A stretch of DNA of 8,663 nt from Porphyrobacter sp. (GCA_021732945.1 JAKFWB010000336.1:1-8663), one strand, 5' to 3'. Shown: positions 1-7,438, counted from the stretch's first letter. A program made the numbers and translations. Notes: generated from the sequence alone by a model not told the origin.

Positions 1-18
1 AGCGTGGAGCGGCTCTAA

Positions 19-756
19 CTACTCTTTCTCAGGCAGCGCCGCTTCCACATTGCCGAGCGTTGCGCCCACCAGCCGCTCTATCCCGTCGACCGTGGGGTGG
101 ATCTTGTCAGCTTGGAACAGCGTGGGCTCACGATAGATGTCTTCCAGCCAGAACGGGATCAGCGCCGCGCCAAATTCGCGCGCCAGATCGCCATACAGCC
201 CATCGAACTGCGCCTGATACTCGGGCCCGTAATTGGGCGGACTGCGCATCCCCATCAGCAACACCGGCACGCCCTGTTTCTTCAGGATCGTCAGCATCTT
301 GCCGAGATTGGCCTTGGTCTCCTCCGGCGAAAGACCGCGCAGCAGATCATTGCCGCCGAGCTCCAGAATGAACAGATCGGGCGGCGTTTCCTGCGCGGCC
401 AGAGTGAATTCCAGCCGGTTGAGCCCCGCCGCCGTGGTATCGCCCGAAACGCCTGCATTGATCACATCGGCATTCATCCCCTTGGCCCGCAGCGCATTTT
501 CGAGCTTTTCCGGGTAGGAATCGCGCGGGTCGAGCCCGTATCCGGCAAACAGGCTGTCCCCGAAGGCGATGATCTTGCGTTCCGGCCCCATCACCGGGAT
601 CGCGGGCAACGCGGCGACGCCATCGCTCGCCACTTCCGGCGCGGGGGCGGCGTCGCTGGTCGCATCGTCGCTGCACGCGGCCAGCGTGAGGCCCAGCGCC
701 AGCGCTAGCGCCGTCGCGCCAACCTTTCCGAAATTCGACCAACGCCGCTTGTGCAT
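19..756 (-). CDS. tesA: Arylesterase / TesA-like SGNH (GDSL) hydrolase, predicted lipoprotein
   Basis: This is a 245-residue SGNH-family esterase, expected to hydrolyse acyl or aryl esters, thioesters or lysophospholipids at the cell envelope. All four family blocks are visible: GDSL with nucleophile Ser68, block II around Gly102 (NAGVSGDTT), GGND at 134-137 for the oxyanion hole, and DKIH at 217-220 with catalytic Asp217 and His220. Residues 1-28 form a basic start, a hydrophobic stretch and the lipobox LAAC, so Cys28 should be lipidated. Ser at +2 suggests the outer membrane by the E. coli sorting rule. Residues 29-57 are an Ala/Pro/Asp-rich linker. I chose the ATG at 756 because AAGAAGGG lies 7 bases upstream and the signal peptide starts there; an earlier in-frame ATG at 837 would add 27 residues, overlap the divergent gene and spoil the signal peptide. 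E. coli TesA is a soluble periplasmic protein, so the lipid anchor is a difference. The exact substrate is unknown. Confidence 0.93.
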   Translation of the reverse strand: MHKRRWSNFGKVGATALALALGLTLAACSDDATSDAAPAPEVASDGVAALPAIPVMGPERKIIAFGDSLFAGYGLDPRDSYPEKLENALRAKGMNADVINAGVSGDTTAAGLNRLEFTLAAQETPPDLFILELGGNDLLRGLSPEETKANLGKMLTILKKQGVPVLLMGMRSPPNYGPEYQAQFDGLYGDLAREFGAALIPFWLEDIYREPTLFQADKIHPTVDGIERLVGATLGNVEAALPEKE

Positions 757-815
757 CTGCGAGCCCTTCTTAGCTGTAGCTTGTTGCAACCGCACACCTA
801 TGCCATCGGAAACCC
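757..815. promoter_or_regulatory. Short divergent spacer between esterase and ABC operon
   Basis: These 59 bases separate the two divergent start codons, so both promoters must lie here or inside the opposite gene. I find no pair of hexamers close to a sigma-70 consensus in either direction. On the plus strand TATGCC at 799-804 is the best -10 candidate, but it has no good -35 and would give an almost leaderless message for the ATPase gene. GGAAA at 808-812 can serve as a weak ribosome binding site for the GTG at 816. That both promoters lie in this spacer is inferred from the layout. Confidence 0.4.
764..771 (-). promoter_or_regulatory. Ribosome binding site of the esterase gene
   Basis: AAGAAGGG on the minus strand stands 7 bases before the ATG at 756. 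It supports that start over the longer in-frame one at 837. Confidence 0.7.
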
Positions 816-1511
816 GTGACAAGCCCCTCTCTCGCAATAAGCGCCCGTAACCTTACCCTTACCCTCGGCAGCAATGCCGCGCCGGTGACGATCCTGCGCG
901 GGATTTATCTCGACATTGCGCGCGGCGAGGTGGTGGCGCTGCTTGGTCCATCGGGGTCGGACAAAAGCTCGCTGATGGCGGTGCTGTCGGGGCTGGAGCG
1001 CACCAGCGGGGGCAGCCTGACGGTGGCGGGCGCGGATTTCACTGCGCTCTCCGAAGATGGCCTCGCCGCCGCGCGACGGGGGCGGATCGGGATCGTGCTT
1101 CAGGCCTTCCACCTGCTGCCGACCATGACAGCGGCGGAGAATGTCGCGACGCCGATGGAACTTGCCGGGATGCCGGATGCCGCCCCGCGCGCGCTGGCCG
1201 AGCTGGAAGCGGTCGGCCTTGGCCATCGCACCGGGCATTACCCGACCCAGCTTTCGGGCGGCGAGCAGCAACGCGTCGCCATCGCCCGCGCCACCGCGCC
1301 GCGCCCTGATCTGATCTTTGCTGACGAGCCCACCGGCAACCTTGACGCCGCCACCGGCGAAGAGATCATCAACCTGCTGTTCGCCCGCCGCGCCGAAACG
1401 GGGGCGACGCTGCTGATCATCACCCATGATGCCAGCCTTGCCGCGCGCTGCGAGCGGGTGCTGACCATGGCGGACGGGGTGATCATCTCCGACACCACAG
1501 GCACAGCATGA
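816..1511 (+). CDS. ybbA: ABC transporter ATP-binding protein, YbbA/LolD type, with altered Walker A
   Basis: This 231-residue ATPase belongs to the LolD/MacB/YbbA group, which powers FtsX-type permeases acting on envelope substrates rather than carrying solutes across the membrane. Visible motifs are the Q-loop Gln96, signature LSGGE at 146-150, Walker B ending Asp170-Glu171, the D-loop after PTGNLD and the H-loop His204. The Walker A loop at 44-52 reads GPSGSDKSS: the glycine just before the invariant Lys50 is Asp49 (codon GAC at 960-962), where the family has Gly (GGC would be one base away). All other catalytic parts are intact. The start is GTG at 816, the only plausible one, because an in-frame TAG lies at 777-779 and no other start codon comes between; GGAAA lies just upstream. 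The stop overlaps the ATG of the permease gene in ATGA, implying translational coupling. Similarity to E. coli YbbA extends along the whole length and the gene neighbours agree. Confidence 0.94.
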   Translation: MTSPSLAISARNLTLTLGSNAAPVTILRGIYLDIARGEVVALLGPSGSDKSSLMAVLSGLERTSGGSLTVAGADFTALSEDGLAAARRGRIGIVLQAFHLLPTMTAAENVATPMELAGMPDAAPRALAELEAVGLGHRTGHYPTQLSGGEQQRVAIARATAPRPDLIFADEPTGNLDAATGEEIINLLFARRAETGATLLIITHDASLAARCERVLTMADGVIISDTTGTA

Positions 1512-4033
1512 GCCTTCCGCTCACAACCGCATGGGCGATTGCCCGGCGCGACCTCAACACCCGCTTCAGGGGCCTGCGCCTGCTGCTGGTGTGCATCTTC
1601 CTCGGCACCGCCGCGCTCGCCGCCATCGGCACGCTGACCGCCGCGATTGAGCGCGAACTGGCATCCTCAGGGCAGGAACTGCTCGGCGGCGACATCGAGG
1701 TTGAGGTGTGGCAGCGCGATTTGCGGCCTGACGAGCGCGATGCACTGGCGGACTATGGCGAGGTTTCCAGCGGCTTCCGGTTGCAGGCGATGGCGAGCAC
1801 GCCCGATGCCGCTGCCCCGATCGAATTGAAGGCGGTCGATGCCAAGTGGCCGATGTTCGGCACGCTGGTGCTGGCCGATGGTCGCAGCGTCAGCGCGCCC
1901 TCCGGCATGGATGCGTGGATCGCCGAGACCGCGATTGAGCGGCTGGGCATCAAACCCGGCGACACCTTCACGGTGGGCACCGTCACCCTGACAGCCGCAG
2001 GCGTGATCAAGGACGAGCCTGACCGCCTGTCCGAAGGGTTCCAGCTTGGCCCAACGGTGATCGTCGCGCAGGATGTTCCCGCCAAGGCCGGATTGCTTCA
2101 ACCCGGCGCGCTGTATCAGAGCAAGCACCGCATCGCCTTTGCCAATGCTGCACGCGATCCCGAAGCCGCCGAAGAAACCCTGACCAAGGCCTTCCCCAAC
2201 GCCGGCTTCGATATCCGCACCCGCGACCGCGCCTCGCCCGGCGCAGACCGCTTTGTGCGGCAGATGAGCGATTTTCTCACGCTGGTGGGCCTTGCCGCGC
2301 TGGTGATTGCCGGGATCGGGATTGCGGGCGGAGTATCATCCTATCTCGATCAGCGGCGCGGCAGCATCGCGACGCTGAAGGTGCTCGGCGCAACATCGGG
2401 CGATATCGTGCGGATCTACGCAATGCAGATCGGCGCGGCGGCGCTGGTCGGGAGCATTGCGGGGCTGATCATTGGCGTGCTCGTCACCCCGCTGCTTGGC
2501 GCGGCCCTGCAAGGGCTGTTGCCAGTGGAGAGCGGGTTTATCATCGCCCCTGCCCCGCTCGCTCTGGCCGCTGCCTATGGCTTGCTGGTCGCCTTTGCCT
2601 TTGCCGCAGCGCCGCTGCTGCGCGCGCGCACTTATCCGGCGATGGCGCTGATGCGCTCGGGGATTGTGCCGCTGGCGCGCGACCGCCGCGCGCTGATCGC
2701 GACCGCGCTGGGCCTTGCCGCCATCTGCGCGCTGGCGCTGCTCACCACCGCGCAGCCGATGCTGTCAGGCGGGTTCCTGCTGGGCGCAGGGGCTGCGCTG
2801 ACGCTGCTCGCCGGGCTTGGCTGGGCGATCCAGACCCTCGCCCGCCGCCTGCCGCGCCCGCGCAATCCCTTGCTGCGAAGCGCGCTGTCGAACATCCACC
2901 GCCCCGGCGCACCGACCGGGGCGCTGGTCACCGCGCTGGGCTTTGGCCTTGCCGCCTTCGTCCTGCTGGCCGCCGTGCAGAGCGCGATTGATGGCAATAT
3001 CCAGAGCCGCGTGCCGCGTGAGGCACCCGATTACTTCGTGCTCGACGTGCCGCGCGACAAGGAACCGCGCTTCTTCAAACTGGTCCAGACCGAATTCCCC
3101 AAGGCGGGTATCCGCACCGTGCCCACCATGCGCGGCGCGGTGCTGGCCTTTGGGCCGAAGAACGACATGACCCGCGTCGCTGACCTCAAGGAAATTCCCG
3201 AAGGCGCATGGGGGCTGCGCGGCGAACGCGGGCTCACCTATTCTGACACGATCCCCGAAGGCAATCGCGTGGTCGCGGGCGAATGGTGGAGCCCGTTCCA
3301 CAAAGGCGAACCGCTGGTGTCGATTGATGCCGAACTGGCGCGCGCCGCCGGGCTGGAGGTGGGCGACTACCTGACTGTCGGCATTCTCGGCGTGGAGCGG
3401 ACGGCCCGGATCGCCAATCTGCGCGAGATCGACTGGGAAAGCATGGGCTTCAATTTCATCCTGGTGTTCAGCCGCAATGCCATCGCCGACGCCCCGCACA
3501 ATCTGGTCGCCAGCGTCGATCTGCCCAACGGGGCAGCCAGCGCCGCCAAGGGCCGCTTGCTGCGGGCGATGGTGAAGGAGATGCCCTCAAGCTCGGTGAT
3601 CGAGGTTGGCGGGATTCTGAAAGAGGCGCGCACGATCTTGCAGCAAGTCAGCCTTGCGACGCTGGCCGCCGCCGCCGTGACCGTGCTTGCGGGGCTTGCC
3701 GTGCTGATGGGCGCTATTGCGGCCGCGCGGGCTTCGCGCACCTATGACACGGTGATGCTGCGGGTGCTGGGCGCCAGCCGGCGGCAGGTGCTGATGGTGC
3801 AACTGGCAGAATATGGCCTGCTGGCCGCCGTATTGGCACTGGTCGCGCTGGCGCTGGGCGGCGGGCTGGCGTGGGTGGTGATCACGCAGGTGTTCGAATT
3901 CGATTGGCTGCCCGACTGGGGGCAGGTGCTCGGCGTGCTTGGGCTCGGCGTGGGGCTCGTCCTGATCTTTGCGCTGGCCGGGTCGCTACCACTGCTGCGC
4001 GCCAAACCGGCGCGGGCGCTGCGGGAGCTTTAG
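1508..4033 (+). CDS. ybbP: FtsX-like ABC transporter permease, YbbP type
   Basis: This is an 841-residue inner-membrane permease, partner of the ATPase whose stop codon overlaps its start. Its layout is the YbbP one: a first membrane segment at about 24-44, a large periplasmic MacB-like domain to about 250, an FtsX core with three segments at about 256-280, 309-334 and 347-371, further segments near 395-419, 421-444 and 471-494, a second periplasmic domain to about 710, and a final FtsX core with segments near 714-740, 764-791 and 807-830. That makes about ten segments. LKVLGAT after the first core segment and LRVLGAS in the second core are the repeated FtsX coupling motifs. The stretch LREIDWES at 638-645 matches the corresponding region of E. 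coli YbbP. The start has no strong ribosome binding site, which fits coupling through ATGA. The family is thought to act on lipids, lipoproteins or other envelope molecules; the substrate is not evident here. The length is close to that of E. coli YbbP and the frame is intact. Confidence 0.95.
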   Translation: MSLPLTTAWAIARRDLNTRFRGLRLLLVCIFLGTAALAAIGTLTAAIERELASSGQELLGGDIEVEVWQRDLRPDERDALADYGEVSSGFRLQAMASTPDAAAPIELKAVDAKWPMFGTLVLADGRSVSAPSGMDAWIAETAIERLGIKPGDTFTVGTVTLTAAGVIKDEPDRLSEGFQLGPTVIVAQDVPAKAGLLQPGALYQSKHRIAFANAARDPEAAEETLTKAFPNAGFDIRTRDRASPGADRFVRQMSDFLTLVGLAALVIAGIGIAGGVSSYLDQRRGSIATLKVLGATSGDIVRIYAMQIGAAALVGSIAGLIIGVLVTPLLGAALQGLLPVESGFIIAPAPLALAAAYGLLVAFAFAAAPLLRARTYPAMALMRSGIVPLARDRRALIATALGLAAICALALLTTAQPMLSGGFLLGAGAALTLLAGLGWAIQTLARRLPRPRNPLLRSALSNIHRPGAPTGALVTALGFGLAAFVLLAAVQSAIDGNIQSRVPREAPDYFVLDVPRDKEPRFFKLVQTEFPKAGIRTVPTMRGAVLAFGPKNDMTRVADLKEIPEGAWGLRGERGLTYSDTIPEGNRVVAGEWWSPFHKGEPLVSIDAELARAAGLEVGDYLTVGILGVERTARIANLREIDWESMGFNFILVFSRNAIADAPHNLVASVDLPNGAASAAKGRLLRAMVKEMPSSSVIEVGGILKEARTILQQVSLATLAAAAVTVLAGLAVLMGAIAAARASRTYDTVMLRVLGASRRQVLMVQLAEYGLLAAVLALVALALGGGLAWVVITQVFEFDWLPDWGQVLGVLGLGVGLVLIFALAGSLPLLRAKPARALREL

Positions 4034-4065
4034 GCTCCCCGCAACCGCCCGCGCGGTCGTTAGCC

Positions 4066-4545
4066 TCAGACGAAGACGTCTTCGGCGTAGGGGTCCTTCG
4101 GATCCGGACCAAAGCGATTGCTGCCCTGCGTGCCGGGCAGAACCATAATCACCAGCATTGCGATACTGCCGACAAAGCCGACAATCGGGATCACTCCGAC
4201 CAGCGTCAGACCAAGATACCACCAGCCAGACATGTCACGATCGTGGAACCACCGTACGGTTACCGCGATCGATGGCAGGAATGCCGCCAGAGCGTAGATC
4301 ATATAAAGAACAAGGCCGATGGCTGAAAGCCCCATGCCGCTTTCAAAAAACGCCGCCATGGCTGCTTCCTGTGCGACCGGATCACCCGCATTGGCGAGAC
4401 TTGCGCTCATAAAGCTGAAGAAAAACGGCCCCGCCAGAACCAGAGCAACAATGATATTGAGGAGCTGGAACATCCAGAACTCCATGCGCCGCGAACGGCC
4501 TTCAAAATCGACATACCGTTTGAACGGCAAAATCATCCATTCCAT
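4066..4545 (-). CDS. DUF805 family inner-membrane protein
   Basis: This 159-residue protein has the DUF805 pattern. A short amphipathic start carries the charged FEGRSRRMEFW motif at 14-24, then come hydrophobic segments at about 27-47, 72-97 and 110-136. The RWFHDRDMSGWW motif at 98-109 corresponds to the usual R-HD-x-x-SGWW signature, and the tail GTQGSNRFGPDP at 138-149 is typical of the family. The ATG at 4545 is preferred because DUF805 proteins usually begin close to this MEWM stretch and because AGGGGA lies 8 bases upstream; an in-frame start at 4599 would add 18 residues that do not look like the family. The molecular role of DUF805 proteins is not established. The gene is convergent with the permease, with 32 bases between the stops, and lies downstream of the receptor gene but behind a strong terminator, so it probably has its own promoter. 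Confidence 0.9.
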   Translation of the reverse strand: MEWMILPFKRYVDFEGRSRRMEFWMFQLLNIIVALVLAGPFFFSFMSASLANAGDPVAQEAAMAAFFESGMGLSAIGLVLYMIYALAAFLPSIAVTVRWFHDRDMSGWWYLGLTLVGVIPIVGFVGSIAMLVIMVLPGTQGSNRFGPDPKDPYAEDVFV

Positions 4546-4553
4546 GCAAGTGA

Positions 4554-4559
4554 TCCCCT
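4554..4559 (-). promoter_or_regulatory. Ribosome binding site of the DUF805 gene
   Basis: AGGGGA on the minus strand lies 8 bases before the ATG at 4545 and decides this start over the upstream one at 4599. Confidence 0.65.
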
Positions 4560-4620
4560 GATGCTTGCGTGCATTCAACGCCTTCGCAAGGCACCACAAT
4601 CAACCCCACAAGGCAAATAA

Positions 4621-4652
4621 AAAAAGGCCCCGCGCAAACCTAGCGCGGGGCC
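4621..4652 (-). terminator. Strong intrinsic terminator of the TonB-dependent receptor gene
   Basis: A perfect 10 bp stem pairs 4626-4635 (GGCCCCGCGC) with 4643-4652 around a 7-base loop. Read on the minus strand, the stem is followed directly by seven T (4625-4619), then A and three more T. It lies 28 bases past the stop codon of the receptor gene. On the plus strand the stem is followed by CCTCTTTT, a weaker tract, so some termination in the other direction is possible, though no rightward gene ends nearby. It separates the receptor transcript from the DUF805 gene. Confidence 0.92.
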
Positions 4653-4680
4653 CCTCTTTTCAGTCAGCCTGACCGTGGGA

Positions 4681-7287
4681 TCAGAACTTGAAGCGGACCA
4701 AACCGCCCCAGGTGCGCGGCGTGTTGGGATAGCCCGACACCGTACCGGCCTGCGCGACACCGGGGAAGATCGTCAGCGTGAATTGTTCATCCAGCAGGTT
4801 GCGCGCAAACGCCCCGACTTCCAGCCCATTTTCGAGCTGCAAGGTCACCGACCCATTGACCAGATTGACCTCACGGCGGAATTGGTTCGCATTGAAGCCC
4901 CCGATCCCGTCAAGGATATTGACGTTGCTTTCGTGGCTGTAATCGAGCCGGCTGATCAGCCTGGTTCCGCTATCCCCGAATTCGTAGGTATGGGTTGCCG
5001 AAGTGCGCAGGCTCCATTCCGGAATACCGGCCGGACGACGGCCCGACAGATCGCCCAGCGGGCCGCTGGTGAAGTCGTCATACAGCGAGTCGAGGTACGT
5101 CGCTGCAAAGGTGAACACCAGACCATCGGTTGGCTGGATGTTGGTATCCAGTTCGAAGCCCTTGACCGACTGCTCGCCCGCGTTGGCCAGACCGAAGCCA
5201 AGACCCGTGAACAGAAAGCTTTGGAAGCCCTGGATCGACTGGTCGAACAGGGCGAGGTTGATGCCAAACCCGTCCCATTGGGCCTTGAGGCCGATTTCGA
5301 AGACCTCGGCCTCTTCCGGCCCGGCAAAGCGGGTGCCAGTGGTGAGGTTGGGCGTTGCAAGTCCCGCATTGATGATCGGTGAAGCCGGGGCAGCGAAGGT
5401 CGAACCACGCACCCCCGGCGTGTAGTCGCTCGACAGCGGGCGGCTGTCGCGCGACAGGTTGACCGAGCTCGCCTTGAAGCCAGTCGAATAGCTGGCGTAG
5501 ATATTGACCTCGTTCGAGATCTGGTACGCGGCGCGCAGCAGATAGGTCAGTTGGTCATCGCGTGTCTGGCCGGGTTCGACCGCGTTTGGCACGTCTGGGA
5601 ACGGCGTCTGGAACTGCAAAGGAGCAAGACCGAGCAGCTGGTTGACGGCCGGGTTGGTTGCAGCGGCCAACAGCGCTTGCTGGTTCGCCGCAGGAAGCGC
5701 CTGGAACTGTGCACGGGTGCGCACGGCGCCCGCGGTCGCACCGGTGATGAAGGCATCGACCAGATTGATATTGGCCAGCGGATCAAGCGCGTCGAGCTCG
5801 ATCACAAAATCCTTCTTGTCGTCGGTGTAGTTGAAACCGGCGGTGAAGACGAGGCCATCGAGCGGCTCGAAATCAACGGTCCCGAAAATCGACCACGAGG
5901 TGTTGTCGAGCCGGAAGCGTTCCTGCGTCAGGAAATCACCGCCCAGAATGCTGCCAATCGGCAGGCCAAGCCCGGCTTCGGCTCCAGCGAGCACCTGATT
6001 GCCAACGGCAATGCGCTGCGCCCCGCTGGCCGTGGCCGGCAGGAGTGGCGAGCCGGCCTGGAAGGCCGCAAAGTCGCGGAAATCTTCACCAACCGTCAGG
6101 AAGCTGTCCTGCGCGATGCTTTCGTCGAAGTAGTAACCTCCCAGCAGGAAGTTGATCGGCCCATCGAAATCGGAAGTGAGCCGCAGTTCCTGCGTAAAGG
6201 TATCAACCCCCTGATCGCGGCCTTCGTTGGCGATATCGGCACTGGTGAAGTCGATATCCTGAAGGAACGCGTTGGTGAGTTCGCGATAGGCGGTGATCGA
6301 GGTCAGCGTGAGGTTGCCAAACGACCAGTCGAGCTGGCCCGAGAAACCGTAGTTTTCGTTCTCGTTGACGGGCACGACATTGAGGAAGTTGTCGAAGCTG
6401 AAGAAATCCGACGGGAACTGTCCACCAACAGCGGGGATAGCGCCGCGCGTCAGTGCGCCGACGACGACGTTGCTGGTCTGGCAGCACACTTCGTCGATCT
6501 TGGAGTAATCGGCGATCAGGCGGATCTTGAGATCGGCCGAAGGTTCAATCAGCAAGTTACCGCGCGCCGACCAGCGGTTGCGGTCTTGGATTTCGGCATT
6601 GTCGAGGTTGACGATCCGGCCAAACCCGTCGCGCTGCTGATAGGTGCCATCAAGCGAGAAGGCGATGTTTTCGGTAATCGGCCCGGTGACTTCGCCGCGC
6701 AGATTGAGCGCGTTGAAGTTGCCGTAGCTGGCTTCGAACTGACCGCCGAATTCGTATTGCGGTTCCTTGGTCACGACCGAGATCACCCCGGCCGATGCGT
6801 TCTTGCCGAACAGGGTCGATTGCGGCCCGTTGAGCACTTCGATGCGCTGGATCAAATTAAGGTCAGACAGGGCCGCAGCCGAGCGCGAACGAAACACGCC
6901 GTCGATGAACACGCCGACCGAAGGTTCGATACCGAAGTTGTTATCGCCATTGCCAAAGCCGCGAATGATGAATGTGGTGGCGGACGAGGTCTGGAGCTGG
7001 CTGACGCGAAGCGAAGGCACCACGGTCTGAAGGTCAAGCACGTCGCGGATCTGCGCACGCTCAATCGTTTCGCCGCTGGTGACCGACACCGAAATCGGCG
7101 TCTCCTGCAAGGTCTGCTCACGCTTCGAAGCGGTCACGATGATGACGTTTTCGCTCTCAGGCGCTTCGGCCTCAGGCGCTTCATCTTGCGCGAAGGCGAC
7201 GCCCGGCGCGGCCAATGCAAAGGCCGCCGCCCCGGCGAGCAAGGTGAATCGATACGATCCGGCAGTGCCGGTGGTGGTTGAACGCAT
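4681..7287 (-). CDS. TonB-dependent outer-membrane receptor
   Basis: This 868-residue receptor takes up a scarce ligand across the outer membrane using TonB-ExbBD energy. Residues 1-33 are a signal peptide with predicted cleavage at AFA|Q. An acidic Glu/Ala/Pro linker (35-46) follows, then the TonB-box-like IIVTA at 49-53. The plug spans about 60-172, with IRGFG at 108-112, FIDGVF at 127-132 and the family stretch from RIEVLNGPQ (148-156) through LFGKNASAGV. The rest is the beta-barrel, ending in RFKF with the terminal Phe needed for barrel assembly. A Cys pair lies at 268-269, and two Ala/Leu-rich inserts at about 407-457 and 510-562 are probably extracellular loops. The ATG at 7287 is chosen because GGAGAGGAA sits just upstream and the signal peptide begins there; the open frame extends 46 codons further up without protein-like features. 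Siderophore, vitamin or carbohydrate ligands are all possible, and no neighbouring gene points to one. Many sphingomonads carry large numbers of such receptors. Confidence 0.96.
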   Translation of the reverse strand: MRSTTTGTAGSYRFTLLAGAAAFALAAPGVAFAQDEAPEAEAPESENVIIVTASKREQTLQETPISVSVTSGETIERAQIRDVLDLQTVVPSLRVSQLQTSSATTFIIRGFGNGDNNFGIEPSVGVFIDGVFRSRSAAALSDLNLIQRIEVLNGPQSTLFGKNASAGVISVVTKEPQYEFGGQFEASYGNFNALNLRGEVTGPITENIAFSLDGTYQQRDGFGRIVNLDNAEIQDRNRWSARGNLLIEPSADLKIRLIADYSKIDEVCCQTSNVVVGALTRGAIPAVGGQFPSDFFSFDNFLNVVPVNENENYGFSGQLDWSFGNLTLTSITAYRELTNAFLQDIDFTSADIANEGRDQGVDTFTQELRLTSDFDGPINFLLGGYYFDESIAQDSFLTVGEDFRDFAAFQAGSPLLPATASGAQRIAVGNQVLAGAEAGLGLPIGSILGGDFLTQERFRLDNTSWSIFGTVDFEPLDGLVFTAGFNYTDDKKDFVIELDALDPLANINLVDAFITGATAGAVRTRAQFQALPAANQQALLAAATNPAVNQLLGLAPLQFQTPFPDVPNAVEPGQTRDDQLTYLLRAAYQISNEVNIYASYSTGFKASSVNLSRDSRPLSSDYTPGVRGSTFAAPASPIINAGLATPNLTTGTRFAGPEEAEVFEIGLKAQWDGFGINLALFDQSIQGFQSFLFTGLGFGLANAGEQSVKGFELDTNIQPTDGLVFTFAATYLDSLYDDFTSGPLGDLSGRRPAGIPEWSLRTSATHTYEFGDSGTRLISRLDYSHESNVNILDGIGGFNANQFRREVNLVNGSVTLQLENGLEVGAFARNLLDEQFTLTIFPGVAQAGTVSGYPNTPRTWGGLVRFKF

Positions 7288-7292
7288 GGAAG

Positions 7293-7301
7293 TTCCTCTC
7301 C
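7293..7301 (-). promoter_or_regulatory. Ribosome binding site of the TonB receptor gene
   Basis: GGAGAGGAA on the minus strand ends 5 bases before the ATG at 7287. It is the strongest ribosome binding site in the window and fixes the receptor start. Confidence 0.8.
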
Positions 7302-7322
7302 AATTAAGCCCGCAGCCGCGGT

Positions 7323-7354
7323 TCCCGTTTCGGGATCGGACCGTTTCAAGTCCG
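7323..7354 (-). promoter_or_regulatory. Two tandem small hairpins in the receptor leader
   Basis: On the minus strand CGGAC pairs with GTCCG (7350-7354 with 7337-7341, 8-base loop). One base further, TCCCG pairs with CGGGA (7331-7335 with 7323-7327, loop AAA). Both contain the same 7-mer, GAAACGG on the minus strand (CCGTTTC at 7325-7331 and 7341-7347 on the plus strand, 16 bases apart). They end about 35 bases before the receptor start codon and so would lie in its 5' untranslated region. They could be leader RNA structures, or a direct-repeat protein site, or chance in GC-rich DNA. Confidence 0.4.
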
Positions 7355-7379
7355 CTCTTTCCCGTGGCCGTTGGCGTTA

Positions 7380-7408
7380 TTGATAGGGCAGAGCGGTGCC
7401 AGCCACAA
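7380..7408 (-). promoter_or_regulatory. Possible sigma-70-like promoter for the TonB receptor gene
   Basis: On the minus strand TTGTGG (7403-7408) and TATCAA (7380-7385) are separated by 17 bases. The -10 hexamer matches the consensus in four of six positions and the -35 only in its TTG part. It would give a leader of about 85 bases containing both small hairpins. The -35 lies inside the 5' arm of the inverted repeat at 7387-7438. Confidence 0.3.
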
Positions 7409-7438
7409 GCAGAAGTGCGGCGCATTGGCTGGCCTGCC
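7387..7438. repeat. Bulged inverted repeat (8 bp plus 5 bp arms) near the receptor promoter
   Basis: GCCAGCCA at 7398-7405 is perfectly complementary to TGGCTGGC at 7426-7433, with a 20-base loop. Outside it GGCAG at 7387-7391 pairs with CTGCC at 7434-7438, leaving a 6-base bulge on the left side only. No T tract follows on either strand, so it does not look like a terminator. It may be an operator overlapping the possible receptor promoter or a structured RNA element. Confidence 0.45.

Noticed and set aside
800..850. A 16-codon frame starting with ATG at 800 that overlaps the ATPase start out of frame
   Set aside because: A leader peptide is conceivable, but it has no clear ribosome binding site, no attenuator-like structure follows, and the overlap is easily due to chance.
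3367..3741. Antisense open frames within the permease gene
   Set aside because: They fall inside a permease with full-length family similarity and show only Ala/Arg/Ser-rich composition without motifs.
4044..4057. Small hairpin ACCGC-CCGC-GCGGT between the convergent permease and DUF805 genes
   Set aside because: The stem is only 5 bp and no T tract follows on either strand, so it cannot be supported as an intrinsic terminator.
5551..7281. A 576-codon open frame on the plus strand opposite the TonB receptor gene
   Set aside because: It lies wholly inside the receptor gene on the other strand, its product is rich in Arg/Gly/Val/Glu with no family pattern, and such antisense frames are common opposite GC-rich genes. 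The receptor is unmistakable.
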